From positions 21,935-83,280 of the forward strand of contig JAFEAO010000010.1 in assembly GCA_018266375.1 (NCBI GenBank): DNA of 61,346 nucleotides, written 5' to 3'. Positions within the stretch are counted from its first letter, which is position 1; each line of letters opens with the position of its first letter. Position numbers and translations under genes: made by a program. The notes under the pieces were generated by a model, which was not told the DNA's origin, searched no databases, and saw only the letters and a list, made by a program, of their open reading frames with translations. Shown here in pieces: positions 45,754-54,204 of the stretch. Source of the stretch: Bdellovibrionales bacterium (lineage in GTDB: Bacteria; Bdellovibrionota; UBA1018; CAIMNF01).

Positions 45754-46698
45754 TTAACCCCGCTTCCCGAAACTCATACGTGGATCCACCATGCGGTAGA
45801 ACACGTCAGTTAAAATCGTAGTTAAGATATAGAGAACCGAAATCACCGTCGTCATGGCTTTCAAAACCGGAAAGTCGCTGTTGTTGACGGCTTCGACCGT
45901 CATGCCGCCGATTCCAGGAATCGAGAAAAAACTCTCGAGAAGGAGCGAACCCAACACCAAATATGGGATTTGAATGACAACGTAAGTGATCACCGGGATC
46001 ATCGAGTTTTTGAGAACGTGTTTCAAATAGACAAGCGACTCGTTCAATCCCTTGGCCCGTGCGGTGCGAACGTAATCCTGGTTAATCTCTTCGATGATCG
46101 AGTTACGGAAGAATCGGATGTCCGATCCTAAGTTCAAAAAAATTGAAATCAATACCGGCAAAGACAGGTAGTAAACCTTTTCCTGAAAGCTGGCTCCGTA
46201 TCCCGATATTGGAAACCACCCTTTATACGCAGCCAGAATGTATTGACCGAACAGAATATAGGCGAGGCTCGGCAGGCTCATCAGCAAGACAAAGAAGATG
46301 ACTGCCGCCCTATCGATAATAGTCCCTCGAAAATACGCTACGACAAGCGCGATGGACAAAGAGAGAATTGCCGTTAAAAAAAATGCTGGCACCGACAACC
46401 AAAGCGTCGGCCAAATTCCGTGACTGATTTTATCGCGGATGTCTTCGCGAGTGGTGTAGCTCTTTCCGAAATCAAACGTGACGACTTCGCGAAGATAATC
46501 TCCGAACTGAACATACATCGGACGATCGAGTCCGAGTTCGGCACGGACCATCGCTACACGCTCGGCGGTTGCGTGTTTTCCGAGGAGAAGTGTCGCGGGA
46601 TCACCGCCGACCAAGTGGAAGAGAGAGAAGACGACTAGAGAAACTCCGAAGAGAATCGGCACAGCATACAGCAATCGTCGCAAGAAATACGCCCACAT
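45754..46698 (-). CDS. oppB: Peptide ABC transporter permease (OppB/DppB)
   Basis: A 314-residue inner-membrane permease with six helices. The N-terminal M-x-x-Y-x-x-R-R-L-L-Y-A-V-P-I-L-F-G-V start is typical of OppB/DppB, as are the EAA loop Q-D-Y-V-R-T-A-R-A-K-G-L and the end segment L-V-D-P-R / M-V-D-P-R-M. First gene of the operon oppBCDF. No substrate-binding gene is attached; the family 5 binding protein at 17253-18773 is a candidate partner. Confidence 0.93.
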   Translation of the reverse strand: MWAYFLRRLLYAVPILFGVSLVVFSLFHLVGGDPATLLLGKHATAERVAMVRAELGLDRPMYVQFGDYLREVVTFDFGKSYTTREDIRDKISHGIWPTLWLSVPAFFLTAILSLSIALVVAYFRGTIIDRAAVIFFVLLMSLPSLAYILFGQYILAAYKGWFPISGYGASFQEKVYYLSLPVLISIFLNLGSDIRFFRNSIIEEINQDYVRTARAKGLNESLVYLKHVLKNSMIPVITYVVIQIPYLVLGSLLLESFFSIPGIGGMTVEAVNNSDFPVLKAMTTVISVLYILTTILTDVFYRMVDPRMSFGKRG

Positions 46699-46921
46699 AT
46701 TGGGCGTAACTTACTCGATCCCGATTTTTTTTTCGAGCACGTTCTGCGTTCTGAATACGATTTGTTTAAAAAAATGAACGAGCGAAAAAGGTGTCAGTTC
46801 GTCAGTATCAAATTGGCGCTGAAAACTAATGCATTGCATAATCTTTTTGTAATCACTACACAATTTTCTTCACAACTCTGGCTCGAACCTTGCTCCACTC
46901 AAAATCGTAATGAGGGGTAGT

Positions 46922-47944
46922 ATGAAAAAGGAAAAATTCTATCGTCGTAGCGTTCTTGTATTGTTCATAACGGTTCTCGCTGCTTGCGGTTCAGACAACA
47001 AAGGCGGCGACACGCCACCACAGGTTGAGCAACTTCCACAAACCGCGGAACAGTCCGCACAACAAAGTCTCTCTTTAAATCAACTCGCGCAACAACGTAT
47101 CGCTCAATTCGATCTCAACCATCAAGAGAGCGAAATGGTTTACGAAGATCGCGAAGTTCAAACTACTTGTACCCGCGAAGTTCAAACCGGAACTCGCCAA
47201 GACTGCCGGACTGAGTATAGCAACGTTTGTCACATTGAAAATCAAAACATTTGCCGTCAGGTCGCTTACCCGGTTTGCCAGGATATTCCGGAGAACGTCT
47301 GTCGCGATGTTCCGGATCAGGTCTGCCGTAACGTTACTACTCCCGTTTGCGCAAACCAGACTCGCCAAGTTTGCGAAACCACACAGCGGTGTACCACCGA
47401 AACCACTCACATTTGCGACAGCCGCGGCTGCCGGGACGTTCCACGTCGTGTATGCAATCCGGTTCAGTCTTGTCACAACGTGACCGAAAACGTTTGTCAC
47501 AACGAGACCCACCAACAATGCGAACGTACCACGCGCCGTGAGTGCAGCATCGTTAATCGCCGCGATTGCCACGACGAATACCGCAACGAGTGCACCAACG
47601 TACCTCAGCAAGTTTGCCAGCAAGTTCCACGTCAGACCTGCACCAACGTGCCGGTTTACGGCAACGAACAGTACGCATGCACTCAGACCCAGCATGTACC
47701 TGTCGGCGAACGCGTAAAACTCCACCACTTGGCTCACATCAAGATCGAGTTCAAAAACCCGCGTAACCGCGCTATTCCAGTAAGCGACGTCGCCGTCGCG
47801 AGCCTTGAAGACGGCAACGTTTACCTGGATATCGACGGTCCGAACGAATCAAAATACCGTATTATCAGGATTTCTCAGACCGCTCGGAGAATCGATAACG
47901 TCGAAACGGTAATCATCGCCTCATTCAGTATCGAAGCCCTCTAG
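46922..47944 (+). CDS. Lipoprotein with 8-residue cysteine repeats
   Basis: A 340-residue lipoprotein: ATG at 46922 after GAGGGG, lipobox V-L-A-A-C (C22), a Gln-rich stretch (35-65), then a region from C83 to C253 holding 22 cysteines. Sixteen of the 21 gaps between successive cysteines are exactly 8 residues, with units like C-R-D-V-P-D-Q-V and C-H-N-V-T-E-N-V. Two blocks of seven octads (C2-C9 and C14-C21) are separated by an irregular part with gaps of 6, 8, 5, 8 and 6. A small beta-rich C-terminal domain (about 262-340) follows. Such regular spacing suggests a disulfide-stapled rod. It would need envelope disulfide formation, which the VKOR-DsbA fusion could supply. Family not recognised. 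Confidence 0.8.
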   Translation: MKKEKFYRRSVLVLFITVLAACGSDNKGGDTPPQVEQLPQTAEQSAQQSLSLNQLAQQRIAQFDLNHQESEMVYEDREVQTTCTREVQTGTRQDCRTEYSNVCHIENQNICRQVAYPVCQDIPENVCRDVPDQVCRNVTTPVCANQTRQVCETTQRCTTETTHICDSRGCRDVPRRVCNPVQSCHNVTENVCHNETHQQCERTTRRECSIVNRRDCHDEYRNECTNVPQQVCQQVPRQTCTNVPVYGNEQYACTQTQHVPVGERVKLHHLAHIKIEFKNPRNRAIPVSDVAVASLEDGNVYLDIDGPNESKYRIIRISQTARRIDNVETVIIASFSIEAL

Positions 47945-47953
47945 TCGTTAGAT

Positions 47954-48661
47954 CTAAGACTTCATTCGATCACGCCACGTCCATTTCAAATCTCCTTCGG
48001 GAGAGTGGACGTGGCCTTTTTTCAAATACTTTTCTTCGTCATTCCAATTTTCGACGTCCATCTCGATCGTCTGTTTGCCGTTCGGAGATTTCAGCACCAC
48101 CCGAGCCGGCACTTCGCCTTGATCCTTCAAAGAACGGTAAAAGTACCAATCCCAATTCGTAGTGCGCACCCTCATCGCATTGCCCTCGGCTTGAACGCGC
48201 ACGCCTTTCGTGCGGGCTTCGGTCGGACAAGGGAGCTCTCCGCGGAGGAGCGGCACCAGCACTGCCATCTCGAGTCCTAAGTAGTGCGTAACCCCCGACC
48301 GGTTGTACTGCTTTTTGCTCGGCACAGTGATCTGCATCGCTCGCGAATCACCGCTCAGCTGAGCGACCGTACCGCCGACAATGTTCGTGATCTCAAGATT
48401 GAATGTGCCGTCTTTTTTAAAGGCAACGCTCGCCGGAAATTGCCCCTTAAATTCTTTGGTATCGGATTTGATCACGAGCTCACCCATCACGCCGACCAGG
48501 CCGGAGTTCGAGCAATATTTATTGAACCAGGTGTCAGCTTCAGACTGCCCCACCTTATCTTCGCTCACTTTGGGTGCGGTCGAGCACGCAGCCAGGAGCG
48601 ATAGCAAAGTCAACGAGGCCAATAAACGGTAGGTCTGTGAGAGTGAAGTCATCCCGATCAT
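47954..48661 (-). CDS. LolB-like or outer-membrane lipoprotein
   Basis: About 235 residues (232 if ATG 48652 is used). The signal peptide ends in lipobox S-L-L-A-A-C. The mature part has the strand order of LolB / DUF4292-type lipoprotein carriers: G-E-L-V-I-K-S-D-T-K-E-F-K-G-Q-F, then S-V-A-F-K-K-D-G-T-F-N-L-E-I-T-N, A-M-Q-I-T-V-P-S-K, and a late A-R-V-V-L-K-S-P. The assignment is by pattern only. It follows the TPR lipoprotein by 44 bp and is convergent with the octad-cysteine lipoprotein (9 bp between stops). Confidence 0.6.
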   Translation of the reverse strand: MIGMTSLSQTYRLLASLTLLSLLAACSTAPKVSEDKVGQSEADTWFNKYCSNSGLVGVMGELVIKSDTKEFKGQFPASVAFKKDGTFNLEITNIVGGTVAQLSGDSRAMQITVPSKKQYNRSGVTHYLGLEMAVLVPLLRGELPCPTEARTKGVRVQAEGNAMRVRTTNWDWYFYRSLKDQGEVPARVVLKSPNGKQTIEMDVENWNDEEKYLKKGHVHSPEGDLKWTWRDRMKS

Positions 48662-48705
48662 GATACGGCAGATTTACCGGAATTGAAAATCGGGTGAAAT
48701 TGGTC

Positions 48706-50472
48706 CTACTTAACAGGAACGGACGCCGGCATACGACTCGCGGCTTCTTCCGCCTGATAAAGCTTTTGGATTCGGGTTTTGGTCGCCGCAGCACGCTCTG
48801 GCATTTGGTTTTTAGCGTAAACTTCAACCAAGTGCTCGAGAATCGCGGTTTCGTCCGACTTAAGTTGAGCCGCTCTTTCGAGGTATACGAGCGCTTCCGA
48901 ATTCTTGCCCAACATAAACTGGTTCCAACCCATACTGTCCAGGATGAACGGACTGTTTGGTTTCAGCTTAAGCGCACGCTTCAGCATGGCTTCGGCATCT
49001 TGAAGATGAATCCCTTGGGCTGTCCATGTGTAGGCGATGAAATTCAGCGCGTCCGCGTGCTCCGGATTTTGCTTTAAGATCTTTTCCATCTCGAAGACCG
49101 CTTCTTCGGCTTTGCCCTGTTTATCGAGAAGCGCGCCGTAAAAGTAGCGCATTTTCTCGTCGTCCGGAAATATCTTCAAGCCGTCGTAGAGAGCACCGGT
49201 CGCGTTTTTGTAATCTTTCTCGTCTTCGTAGAGGCTTGCTAAAATTGTGTAAAAACCCGCGTTCTCCGGTGATTTTTTAATCGCATCGCGAATCACTCCG
49301 AATGACTTCTCGGGATTGCCTTGCTTGCGATAAACGCCTGCGACGTGGAGATAAGCATCTTCAAACAGTTTCGAGTCCGCGGTGACTTTCAAGAGGTGTT
49401 CAACCGCAAGATCGGTTTTGCCCATTTCCTCGTAAGTTGCAGCCAAGTAGTAATTCACTTTATCGGAGTCCGGCACTTTGTTCAGGACCTCGACAAAAAC
49501 CTTACGCGCCTCTTCCCACTCTTCCTTTTGCATGTACACGAGACCGATTTTCATCTGCGTGTTCAAATCTTCAGGATCCAAAACCGCCATTGTCTTCAGT
49601 ACTCGAAGCGCCGGACCGACACGGCTCGTTTTGAGATAGAGCGTCGCGAGACGACCCGCAACTTGCAGATCTTGTTTCTGTTCGAGTTGCTCTTCGTAAA
49701 GCTCGACAGCTTTAGAGGTTTGATTGTGGGTTTCAAAAATGAGGCCCAAAGAAAGGGTTGCTTGCGTGAATCCAGGACGGAGCTCAAGCGCCGTGCGATA
49801 AGCTTGAATCGCTTCGTTGATGTGATTGTGCGTAAACTCCAAACGTCCGACGTAAAACCAAGCTGCCGCTGAGTCTTTCACTTTTGCGACAAAGCTTTTG
49901 ATATATTTCAAAGCGTCGGCGTTGCGGTTTTTTTCCACAAGCACTTGCGTTTTAAATACGGCGGCTTCGTCATTGCCCGGATCCAGCTTCAATACCCGGT
50001 CGTAAGTTTTCAATGCTTTATCCGTGTCGTTATTGATGGAGTAAATTCCACCGAGCATCATCAACACGTCGATCGATTTCGGATCGATCGCAATCGACTG
50101 CTCGCATTCTTCGACGGAGAAACTCGTCATGCCCTTGCGCAAATACTCCGCAGCAAGTTTTGCGTGAAGCATTGCAGACTTGTTGTCATAGGCGAGCGCC
50201 GCACGATACTCTTCAATCGCGCGATCTACTTTGCCTTCAGTTGAGTAAGCTTGTGCGAGAGAGAAATGGTATTCAGCAGTTGCCTGATACGGTTGGGTCT
50301 CCCACTGCTTTTGTGCGTGACTTGCAATATTGTGTGGCACGTCAATATTATTTGGAACGCGTATAGCTTCGGGAGTAGCACATCCAAAAATCGCGAAAAT
50401 ACCAAACAATATCAGTGCGTTTTTTGAATATTTTTCTAATAATTTCGACCGCTTAACGAACGAGTGCGCCAT
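48706..50472 (-). CDS. TPR-repeat lipoprotein
   Basis: A 588-residue lipoprotein: lipobox I-F-G-C near residue 31, then about a dozen tetratricopeptide repeats from residue 65 to 570. Examples are A-E-Y-H-F-S-L-A-Q-A-Y-S-T-E-G-K-V-D-R-A, and S-A-A-A-W-F-Y-V-G-R-L-E-F-T with N-E-A-I-Q-A-Y-R-T-A-L-E-L-R-P-G. It is an envelope scaffold for protein assembly. Good ribosome site GGGAGG. It precedes the LolB-like gene in one transcription unit, and TPR plus lipoprotein-carrier pairs suggest an outer-membrane assembly role, which is inference. Confidence 0.88.
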   Translation of the reverse strand: MAHSFVKRSKLLEKYSKNALILFGIFAIFGCATPEAIRVPNNIDVPHNIASHAQKQWETQPYQATAEYHFSLAQAYSTEGKVDRAIEEYRAALAYDNKSAMLHAKLAAEYLRKGMTSFSVEECEQSIAIDPKSIDVLMMLGGIYSINNDTDKALKTYDRVLKLDPGNDEAAVFKTQVLVEKNRNADALKYIKSFVAKVKDSAAAWFYVGRLEFTHNHINEAIQAYRTALELRPGFTQATLSLGLIFETHNQTSKAVELYEEQLEQKQDLQVAGRLATLYLKTSRVGPALRVLKTMAVLDPEDLNTQMKIGLVYMQKEEWEEARKVFVEVLNKVPDSDKVNYYLAATYEEMGKTDLAVEHLLKVTADSKLFEDAYLHVAGVYRKQGNPEKSFGVIRDAIKKSPENAGFYTILASLYEDEKDYKNATGALYDGLKIFPDDEKMRYFYGALLDKQGKAEEAVFEMEKILKQNPEHADALNFIAYTWTAQGIHLQDAEAMLKRALKLKPNSPFILDSMGWNQFMLGKNSEALVYLERAAQLKSDETAILEHLVEVYAKNQMPERAAATKTRIQKLYQAEEAASRMPASVPVK

Positions 50473-50525
50473 GAGTTGGCCTCCCTCAATTCTCGTTTCG
50501 GTAGGGCTAGCGTAAAACTATAGGT

Positions 50526-50547
50526 CCGCCGCCCAAGTGCACGGCGG
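50526..50547. other. GC-rich inverted repeat in the TPR / phaR-like spacer
   Basis: CCGCCG (50526-50531) pairs with CGGCGG (50542-50547). It lies in the 316-bp divergent spacer. A TTGACA hexamer follows at 50556-50561, but no good -10 is spaced from it. It may be part of a promoter control region. Confidence 0.25.
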
Positions 50548-50674
50548 CGTAGTGCTTGACATTAGCGATACGGGTTGTTAACAAAACAGGAGCACGAAGG
50601 TATTGCATCATGTCAAATGTCGCGGTACTCATGTGCAACCTCGAATGAGGCAGCGCCAAATTTTTGATGCTGAA

Positions 50675-50705
50675 AGGTAAAAACGGGGGTTTTTTGTTTT
50701 TACCT
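50675..50705. promoter_or_regulatory. Inverted repeat upstream of the PhaR-like gene
   Basis: AGGTAAAAAC (50675-50684) and GTTTTTACCT (50696-50705) are perfect 10-bp arms around GGGGGTTTTTT. It sits 84 bp before the PhaR-like start. It could be an operator or a 5' leader hairpin. The spacer 50473-50788 shows no coding potential on either strand. Confidence 0.4.
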
Positions 50706-50788
50706 AATGCAGCAAGAATGCTTCCAAGACCGAGGGGGAACACTTAATAACTAACGAAACGATATCCTCGTATTTGCTAGGGGGCAGT

Positions 50789-51169
50789 ATGAAAGAAGCA
50801 AAAATCATCAAGCGTTACCAGAACCGCAAATTGTACGACACGCACGAGTCGAGCTATGTAACTCTCGACGAAATCGCGAAAATGATCCGTAACGGCGAAG
50901 AAATTCGCGTTATCGATAATAAAACCAAAAACGACATCACAGCAGCTACTTTGACTCAGCTTCTTTATGAATCTGAGCGCAAAGCTAAGACTCAGCCTTC
51001 AGTAAACTTGCTTAAGACGATCATTCGCTCTGGCGATGGCTCTTTCTCTGGCTTCATCCAAGACAAGCTGAAGAACGAACTCGCAGCAATTGAAGCTGAA
51101 GCTAACGCTATGGCGTTGAGCAATAGCAACACCGCTAACGTCAGCAGCGCTCCAAGCATTAATCAATAG
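50789..51169 (+). CDS. PHA-accumulation-regulator-type DNA-binding protein (PhaR-like)
   Basis: A 126-residue protein. The N-terminal 60 residues match the PHB/PHA accumulation regulator DNA-binding domain: I-K-R-Y-Q-N-R-K-L-Y-D-T, then S-S-Y-V-T-L-D-E-I-A, then V-I-D-N-K-T-K-N-D-I-T. The C-terminal part (about 70-110) is helical and short, without the second PHB domain of true PhaR. ATG 50789 follows AGGGGG. No PHA synthase or phasin is in the window, so it may regulate something else; such PhaR-like proteins exist in organisms lacking PHA. Two hairpins follow the stop. Confidence 0.85.
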   Translation: MKEAKIIKRYQNRKLYDTHESSYVTLDEIAKMIRNGEEIRVIDNKTKNDITAATLTQLLYESERKAKTQPSVNLLKTIIRSGDGSFSGFIQDKLKNELAAIEAEANAMALSNSNTANVSSAPSINQ

Positions 51170-51170
51170 C

Positions 51171-51224
51171 AGTCAGTTTTCTGACTCTATTGTCTAACTG
51201 CCTGGTCGACTACTCTGTAGTCGA
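51171..51224 (+). other. Two hairpins after the PhaR-like stop
   Basis: AGTCAG-TTTT-CTGACT (51171-51186) starts right after the stop codon, and TCGACTAC-TCT-GTAGTCGA (51206-51224) follows. Neither is followed by a T-run, so they are not clear intrinsic terminators. They may protect the 3' end of the mRNA or act as weak terminators. Confidence 0.4.
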
Positions 51225-51309
51225 TCTAAAAATTTAGCATCCTCCTATATTGCACTTGATGAGTGCATCTAGGCTTTGCTTCTTTCGGGACACCGAATAC
51301 ACTCTAAAT

Positions 51310-51999
51310 ATGGCCAAGTCATATGGGTTTTACCAATTGATCCCAGCCCTTTTTGGAGTTTGTTCGGTGTCTTTTTTTATTTCTGCCGAAGCCTCTTCCT
51401 GGTCCAACCCGGCTTATCAGACCGCGTCTGTTCAGACCATTAAGATGACCCGCTCCTCGCGGGAAACGTCAAATTCAACCAAAATATCGACCGGCAGGGG
51501 CCCTCTGGCTCCCGGTACTCACAACCTCTCTCTGGGTGTGGGTCAGGTCTTTTTGATGAGCAAAATCTCAAACACCGAGTTCGACAACGCGATCGGCACC
51601 GAACTCCACTACACCTATGGTGTGAGCGAGCTATTTTCGTTTGAATCGAACTTTGGCTACAGCTCTCATTCAAACGGCAATCTCTCGATGTGGCACCTCG
51701 CCGCCGGAGTGCGTACTAATCTAGTTTACTTTGACCAACTCGTTCCATTTGCGACTTTGGGTCTGGGTTTTTACGATCCATCGACCACACTTCAAAGCGG
51801 CGCAACCTTGAGCGGTCTCTTGTTTGGCGCGCAACTCGGCGGTGGTGTCGAACTGTTGCTCAGCGACAGCGTCTTTTTCGGCGCTCGCCTCACCTTACAC
51901 AATATGTTTGAGGCCTCTAAGAAAGACTCGACGGGCGCGACCCAAAACTTGGGCGGTTCGTACTTGTCATTCCTGGTTCACGCCGGTATTTCTTTCTAA
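51310..51999 (+). CDS. Outer-membrane beta-barrel protein
   Basis: A 229-residue exported protein. The start at 51310 gives a signal peptide (M-A-K-S-Y-G-F-Y-Q then hydrophobic to S-A-E-A). The mature part has about eight alternating strands (N-L-S-L-G-V-G-Q-V-F, F-S-F-E-S-N-F-G-Y, L-A-A-G-V-R-T-N, F-A-T-L-G-L-G-F-Y) and ends in the Phe-terminated strand S-F-L-V-H-A-G-I-S-F, the classic Bam-signal end. It is likely a small OmpA-like or OmpW-like barrel. The ribosome site is poor. It lies just upstream of hslO (8 bp), possibly co-transcribed. Confidence 0.8.
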   Translation: MAKSYGFYQLIPALFGVCSVSFFISAEASSWSNPAYQTASVQTIKMTRSSRETSNSTKISTGRGPLAPGTHNLSLGVGQVFLMSKISNTEFDNAIGTELHYTYGVSELFSFESNFGYSSHSNGNLSMWHLAAGVRTNLVYFDQLVPFATLGLGFYDPSTTLQSGATLSGLLFGAQLGGGVELLLSDSVFFGARLTLHNMFEASKKDSTGATQNLGGSYLSFLVHAGISF

Positions 52000-52007
52000 A
52001 TACCTTT

Positions 52008-52895
52008 ATGCCCTTTGAATTTAAATCCAGTGTGGACAAATGGGTCAAGTGCATCTCGAGCACCGGAACCATTCGTGCCGTCGCCATCAGCGCCACCGAA
52101 ATCGCCAATCAGATGAGACTCCGCCATGAGGCTTCACCTGCAAGCACAGTTGCGCTCACCGAAGCGACAATTGCGGGCCTCATTCTCTCCTCTTACTGCA
52201 AAACCGGCGAAAAAATTAATCTCAACATCAAAGGTTCCGGCTGGTGCCACCAAGCTATTGTTGATGCCAATGCGGATGCGGAAGTTCGCGGTTATGTGAT
52301 TGAACGGCCGCAGGACGACGTGCATCTTGGATCCGGCATCGGACCTTGGGGAATCGGGCTCCTTTCGGTTTTACGAACCAAGTTCGACGAAGCGCAGCCT
52401 TACATCGGATCTGTCCCGCTTTTGACCGGACGCCTGCCGAAGGATCTTACTTTTTACTGGCTTCAATCGGAGCAAGTGCAATCGGCGGTTGGGATTGAAG
52501 TTGTCATCGATCAAAAAGGCGTCGTGACTTTCGCACAAGGATTCCTGATTCAAGCGCTCCCGGGAGCGAGCGAGACGGATATTAAATTTATCGAAACGCA
52601 AATCGCGAAAATACAGACAAGTGATTTGGATTCACCTCAGCGGAGCTCGCCGACCAATGTTCTAGCTTACCTGATGGACCAGCACCCCTTCAGCATCCTC
52701 GAAGAAAAAAATCTGACCTACAAATGCACTTGCTCACGCGAACGCGTCGAGCGCGCACTCGCATTGACCGGCACCGCGGAACTTGCCGACATGCTCAGAG
52801 AAAACAAAGATGTCACAGTCGACTGTGACTTCTGTTCCGAAACTTATGTTTTTAGTCCGGCCATGGTCGGAAAAATCTTAAAGGAGAATTCATGA
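52008..52895 (+). CDS. hslO: Redox-regulated chaperone Hsp33
   Basis: A 295-residue holdase that is activated by oxidative unfolding. The C-terminal zinc site C-T-C (C240, C242) ... C-D-F-C (C273, C276) is complete. The N-terminal domain shows the usual segments: G-L-I-L-S-S-Y-C-K, I-K-G-S-G-W, D-A-N-A-D-A-E-V-R-G-Y-V, and a Q-S-x-Q-V-x-S-A strand. It overlaps lemA by 4 bp, an uncommon operon partner. Confidence 0.95.
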   Translation: MPFEFKSSVDKWVKCISSTGTIRAVAISATEIANQMRLRHEASPASTVALTEATIAGLILSSYCKTGEKINLNIKGSGWCHQAIVDANADAEVRGYVIERPQDDVHLGSGIGPWGIGLLSVLRTKFDEAQPYIGSVPLLTGRLPKDLTFYWLQSEQVQSAVGIEVVIDQKGVVTFAQGFLIQALPGASETDIKFIETQIAKIQTSDLDSPQRSSPTNVLAYLMDQHPFSILEEKNLTYKCTCSRERVERALALTGTAELADMLRENKDVTVDCDFCSETYVFSPAMVGKILKENS

Positions 52896-53470
52896 ACTCA
52901 TCCAAAATCGCTCTGTTTTCTGTTCTCGGGGTCCTGGTACTCGGTGTTCTTTGGTTTATCAGCGCCGGAAACGGACTCATCGCTCTCGACGAAAAAACCA
53001 GCAGCGCCTGGGCGCAGGTTGAAAACGTCTACCAACGCCGCGCGGATCTCGTTCCGAACTTGGTTGAAACCGTAAAAGGCTATGCCAAGCACGAAGCCGA
53101 AGTTCTCGAGCAAGTCACTCAGGCGCGCGCCTCGGTCGGGCAAATCAAGGTCAACTCTCCCGACGATCTTAAAAAATTCGACTCCGCTCAGGGACAACTC
53201 TCAAGCGCACTCTCACGCCTCATGGTCGTCGCCGAAAAATATCCGGATCTCAAAGCCAATAAAAACTTTTCAGATCTTCAAGTGCAGCTCGAAGGCACCG
53301 AGAACCGTATCGCGGTCGAGCGCCGAAGCTTTAACGACGTCGCGCGCGAGTACAACACCGCGATTCGCCAGTTTCCGGGATCTTTTGTTGCCGGAATGAA
53401 AGGCCTTAAAGAACGCGCGTATTTCGAAGCGCAAAAAGGCGCGGACAAACCTCCAGCCGTTAAATTCTAA
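52892..53470 (+). CDS. lemA: LemA family protein
   Basis: A 192-residue protein with one N-terminal membrane helix (about 6-23), and then the LemA helical bundle: W-A-Q-V-E-N-V-Y-Q-R-R-A-D-L-V-P-N-L-V-E-T-V-K-G-Y-A, and R-R-S-F-N-D-V-A-R-E-Y-N-T-A-I-R-Q-F-P. LemA proteins form envelope oligomers of undefined function and usually pair with TPM-domain proteins, as here. Overlaps hslO by 4 bp. Confidence 0.93.
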   Translation: MNSSKIALFSVLGVLVLGVLWFISAGNGLIALDEKTSSAWAQVENVYQRRADLVPNLVETVKGYAKHEAEVLEQVTQARASVGQIKVNSPDDLKKFDSAQGQLSSALSRLMVVAEKYPDLKANKNFSDLQVQLEGTENRIAVERRSFNDVAREYNTAIRQFPGSFVAGMKGLKERAYFEAQKGADKPPAVKF

Positions 53471-53472
53471 TC

Positions 53473-54204
53473 GTGCTAAAAATCGTTGCGCTTTGTCTTA
53501 CGGTTTTTATTCAATCCTCGTGGGCTCTGGATTTGCCTCAGCCACCACGGGATTACGTCTATGACGAGACCGGATCGATCGATAGCGGTACACGCGAGCG
53601 TTTGTTCCAACTACTTAGCAACGAAGACCAACGCGCCGGCAACCAAGTGCTGGTGGCTGTCTTTAGGTCACTCGAAGGCGAAGACTTCGCGGATTACTCC
53701 AATCGCCTGTATGCTCACTGGAAAATGGGCCAAAAAGGCAAAGACAATGGCGTGCTCTTAACCATATTCTTACAAGAGCACCGAATGCGGATCGAAGTCG
53801 GATACGGCCTCGAAGGTGTCCTCCCGGATGCGCTTGCCAACCACATCATTCAAGACGAGATCGTTCCACGTTTTCGTGACGGACAAATAGCAGAAGGCGT
53901 CTACGCCGGTGTAAACGAGATTGTCCGAGTCATCCATGATCCGAGCGCGGCCAAAAAAGCTCATAAACAACCCCTTACACCGTTCGCGCTTTTCCTGGTT
54001 ATCTTTGTAGGAGTCTACTTTTTGTCCCGCCTGCAATCCACGATTGCTTATACATCAGGAGGCCGTCGATATTATCGTCAAGGCGGCGGAATTTTCTGGG
54101 GCGGCTCCGGTGGTTTCGGAGGAGGTGGCGGTTTTGGCGGGGGCGGAGGATTCTCCGGCGGAGGCGGGTCGTCCGGCGGTGGAGGTGCAAGTGGCAGTTG
54201 GTAA
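53473..54204 (+). CDS. TPM-domain protein with Gly-rich C-terminus (YgcG-like)
   Basis: A 243-residue protein: signal peptide (to S-S-W-A), TPM domain (about 28-150, with V-Y-D-E-T-G, V-L-V-A-V, D-N-G-V-L-L-T-I, G-Y-G-L-E-G-V-L-P-D), a transmembrane helix (about 170-188) and a Gly/Ser-rich tail (about 205-243). This layout is the standard LemA partner. The start is a GTG 3 bp after lemA. The domain is associated with membrane stress and photosystem repair in other organisms; the role here is unknown. Confidence 0.9.
   Translation: MLKIVALCLTVFIQSSWALDLPQPPRDYVYDETGSIDSGTRERLFQLLSNEDQRAGNQVLVAVFRSLEGEDFADYSNRLYAHWKMGQKGKDNGVLLTIFLQEHRMRIEVGYGLEGVLPDALANHIIQDEIVPRFRDGQIAEGVYAGVNEIVRVIHDPSAAKKAHKQPLTPFALFLVIFVGVYFLSRLQSTIAYTSGGRRYYRQGGGIFWGGSGGFGGGGGFGGGGGFSGGGGSSGGGGASGSW

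Noticed and set aside
50507..50743. Minus-strand 78-codon open frame in the TPR / PhaR-like spacer
   Set aside because: No ribosome site, no coding-like composition, and it spans the dyad and promoter region of the PhaR-like gene.
54044..54190. Upstream extension of the second TPM gene to 54044
   Set aside because: This part is the shifted frame of the Gly-rich tail of the first TPM gene; the GTG at 54191 has a good ribosome site.
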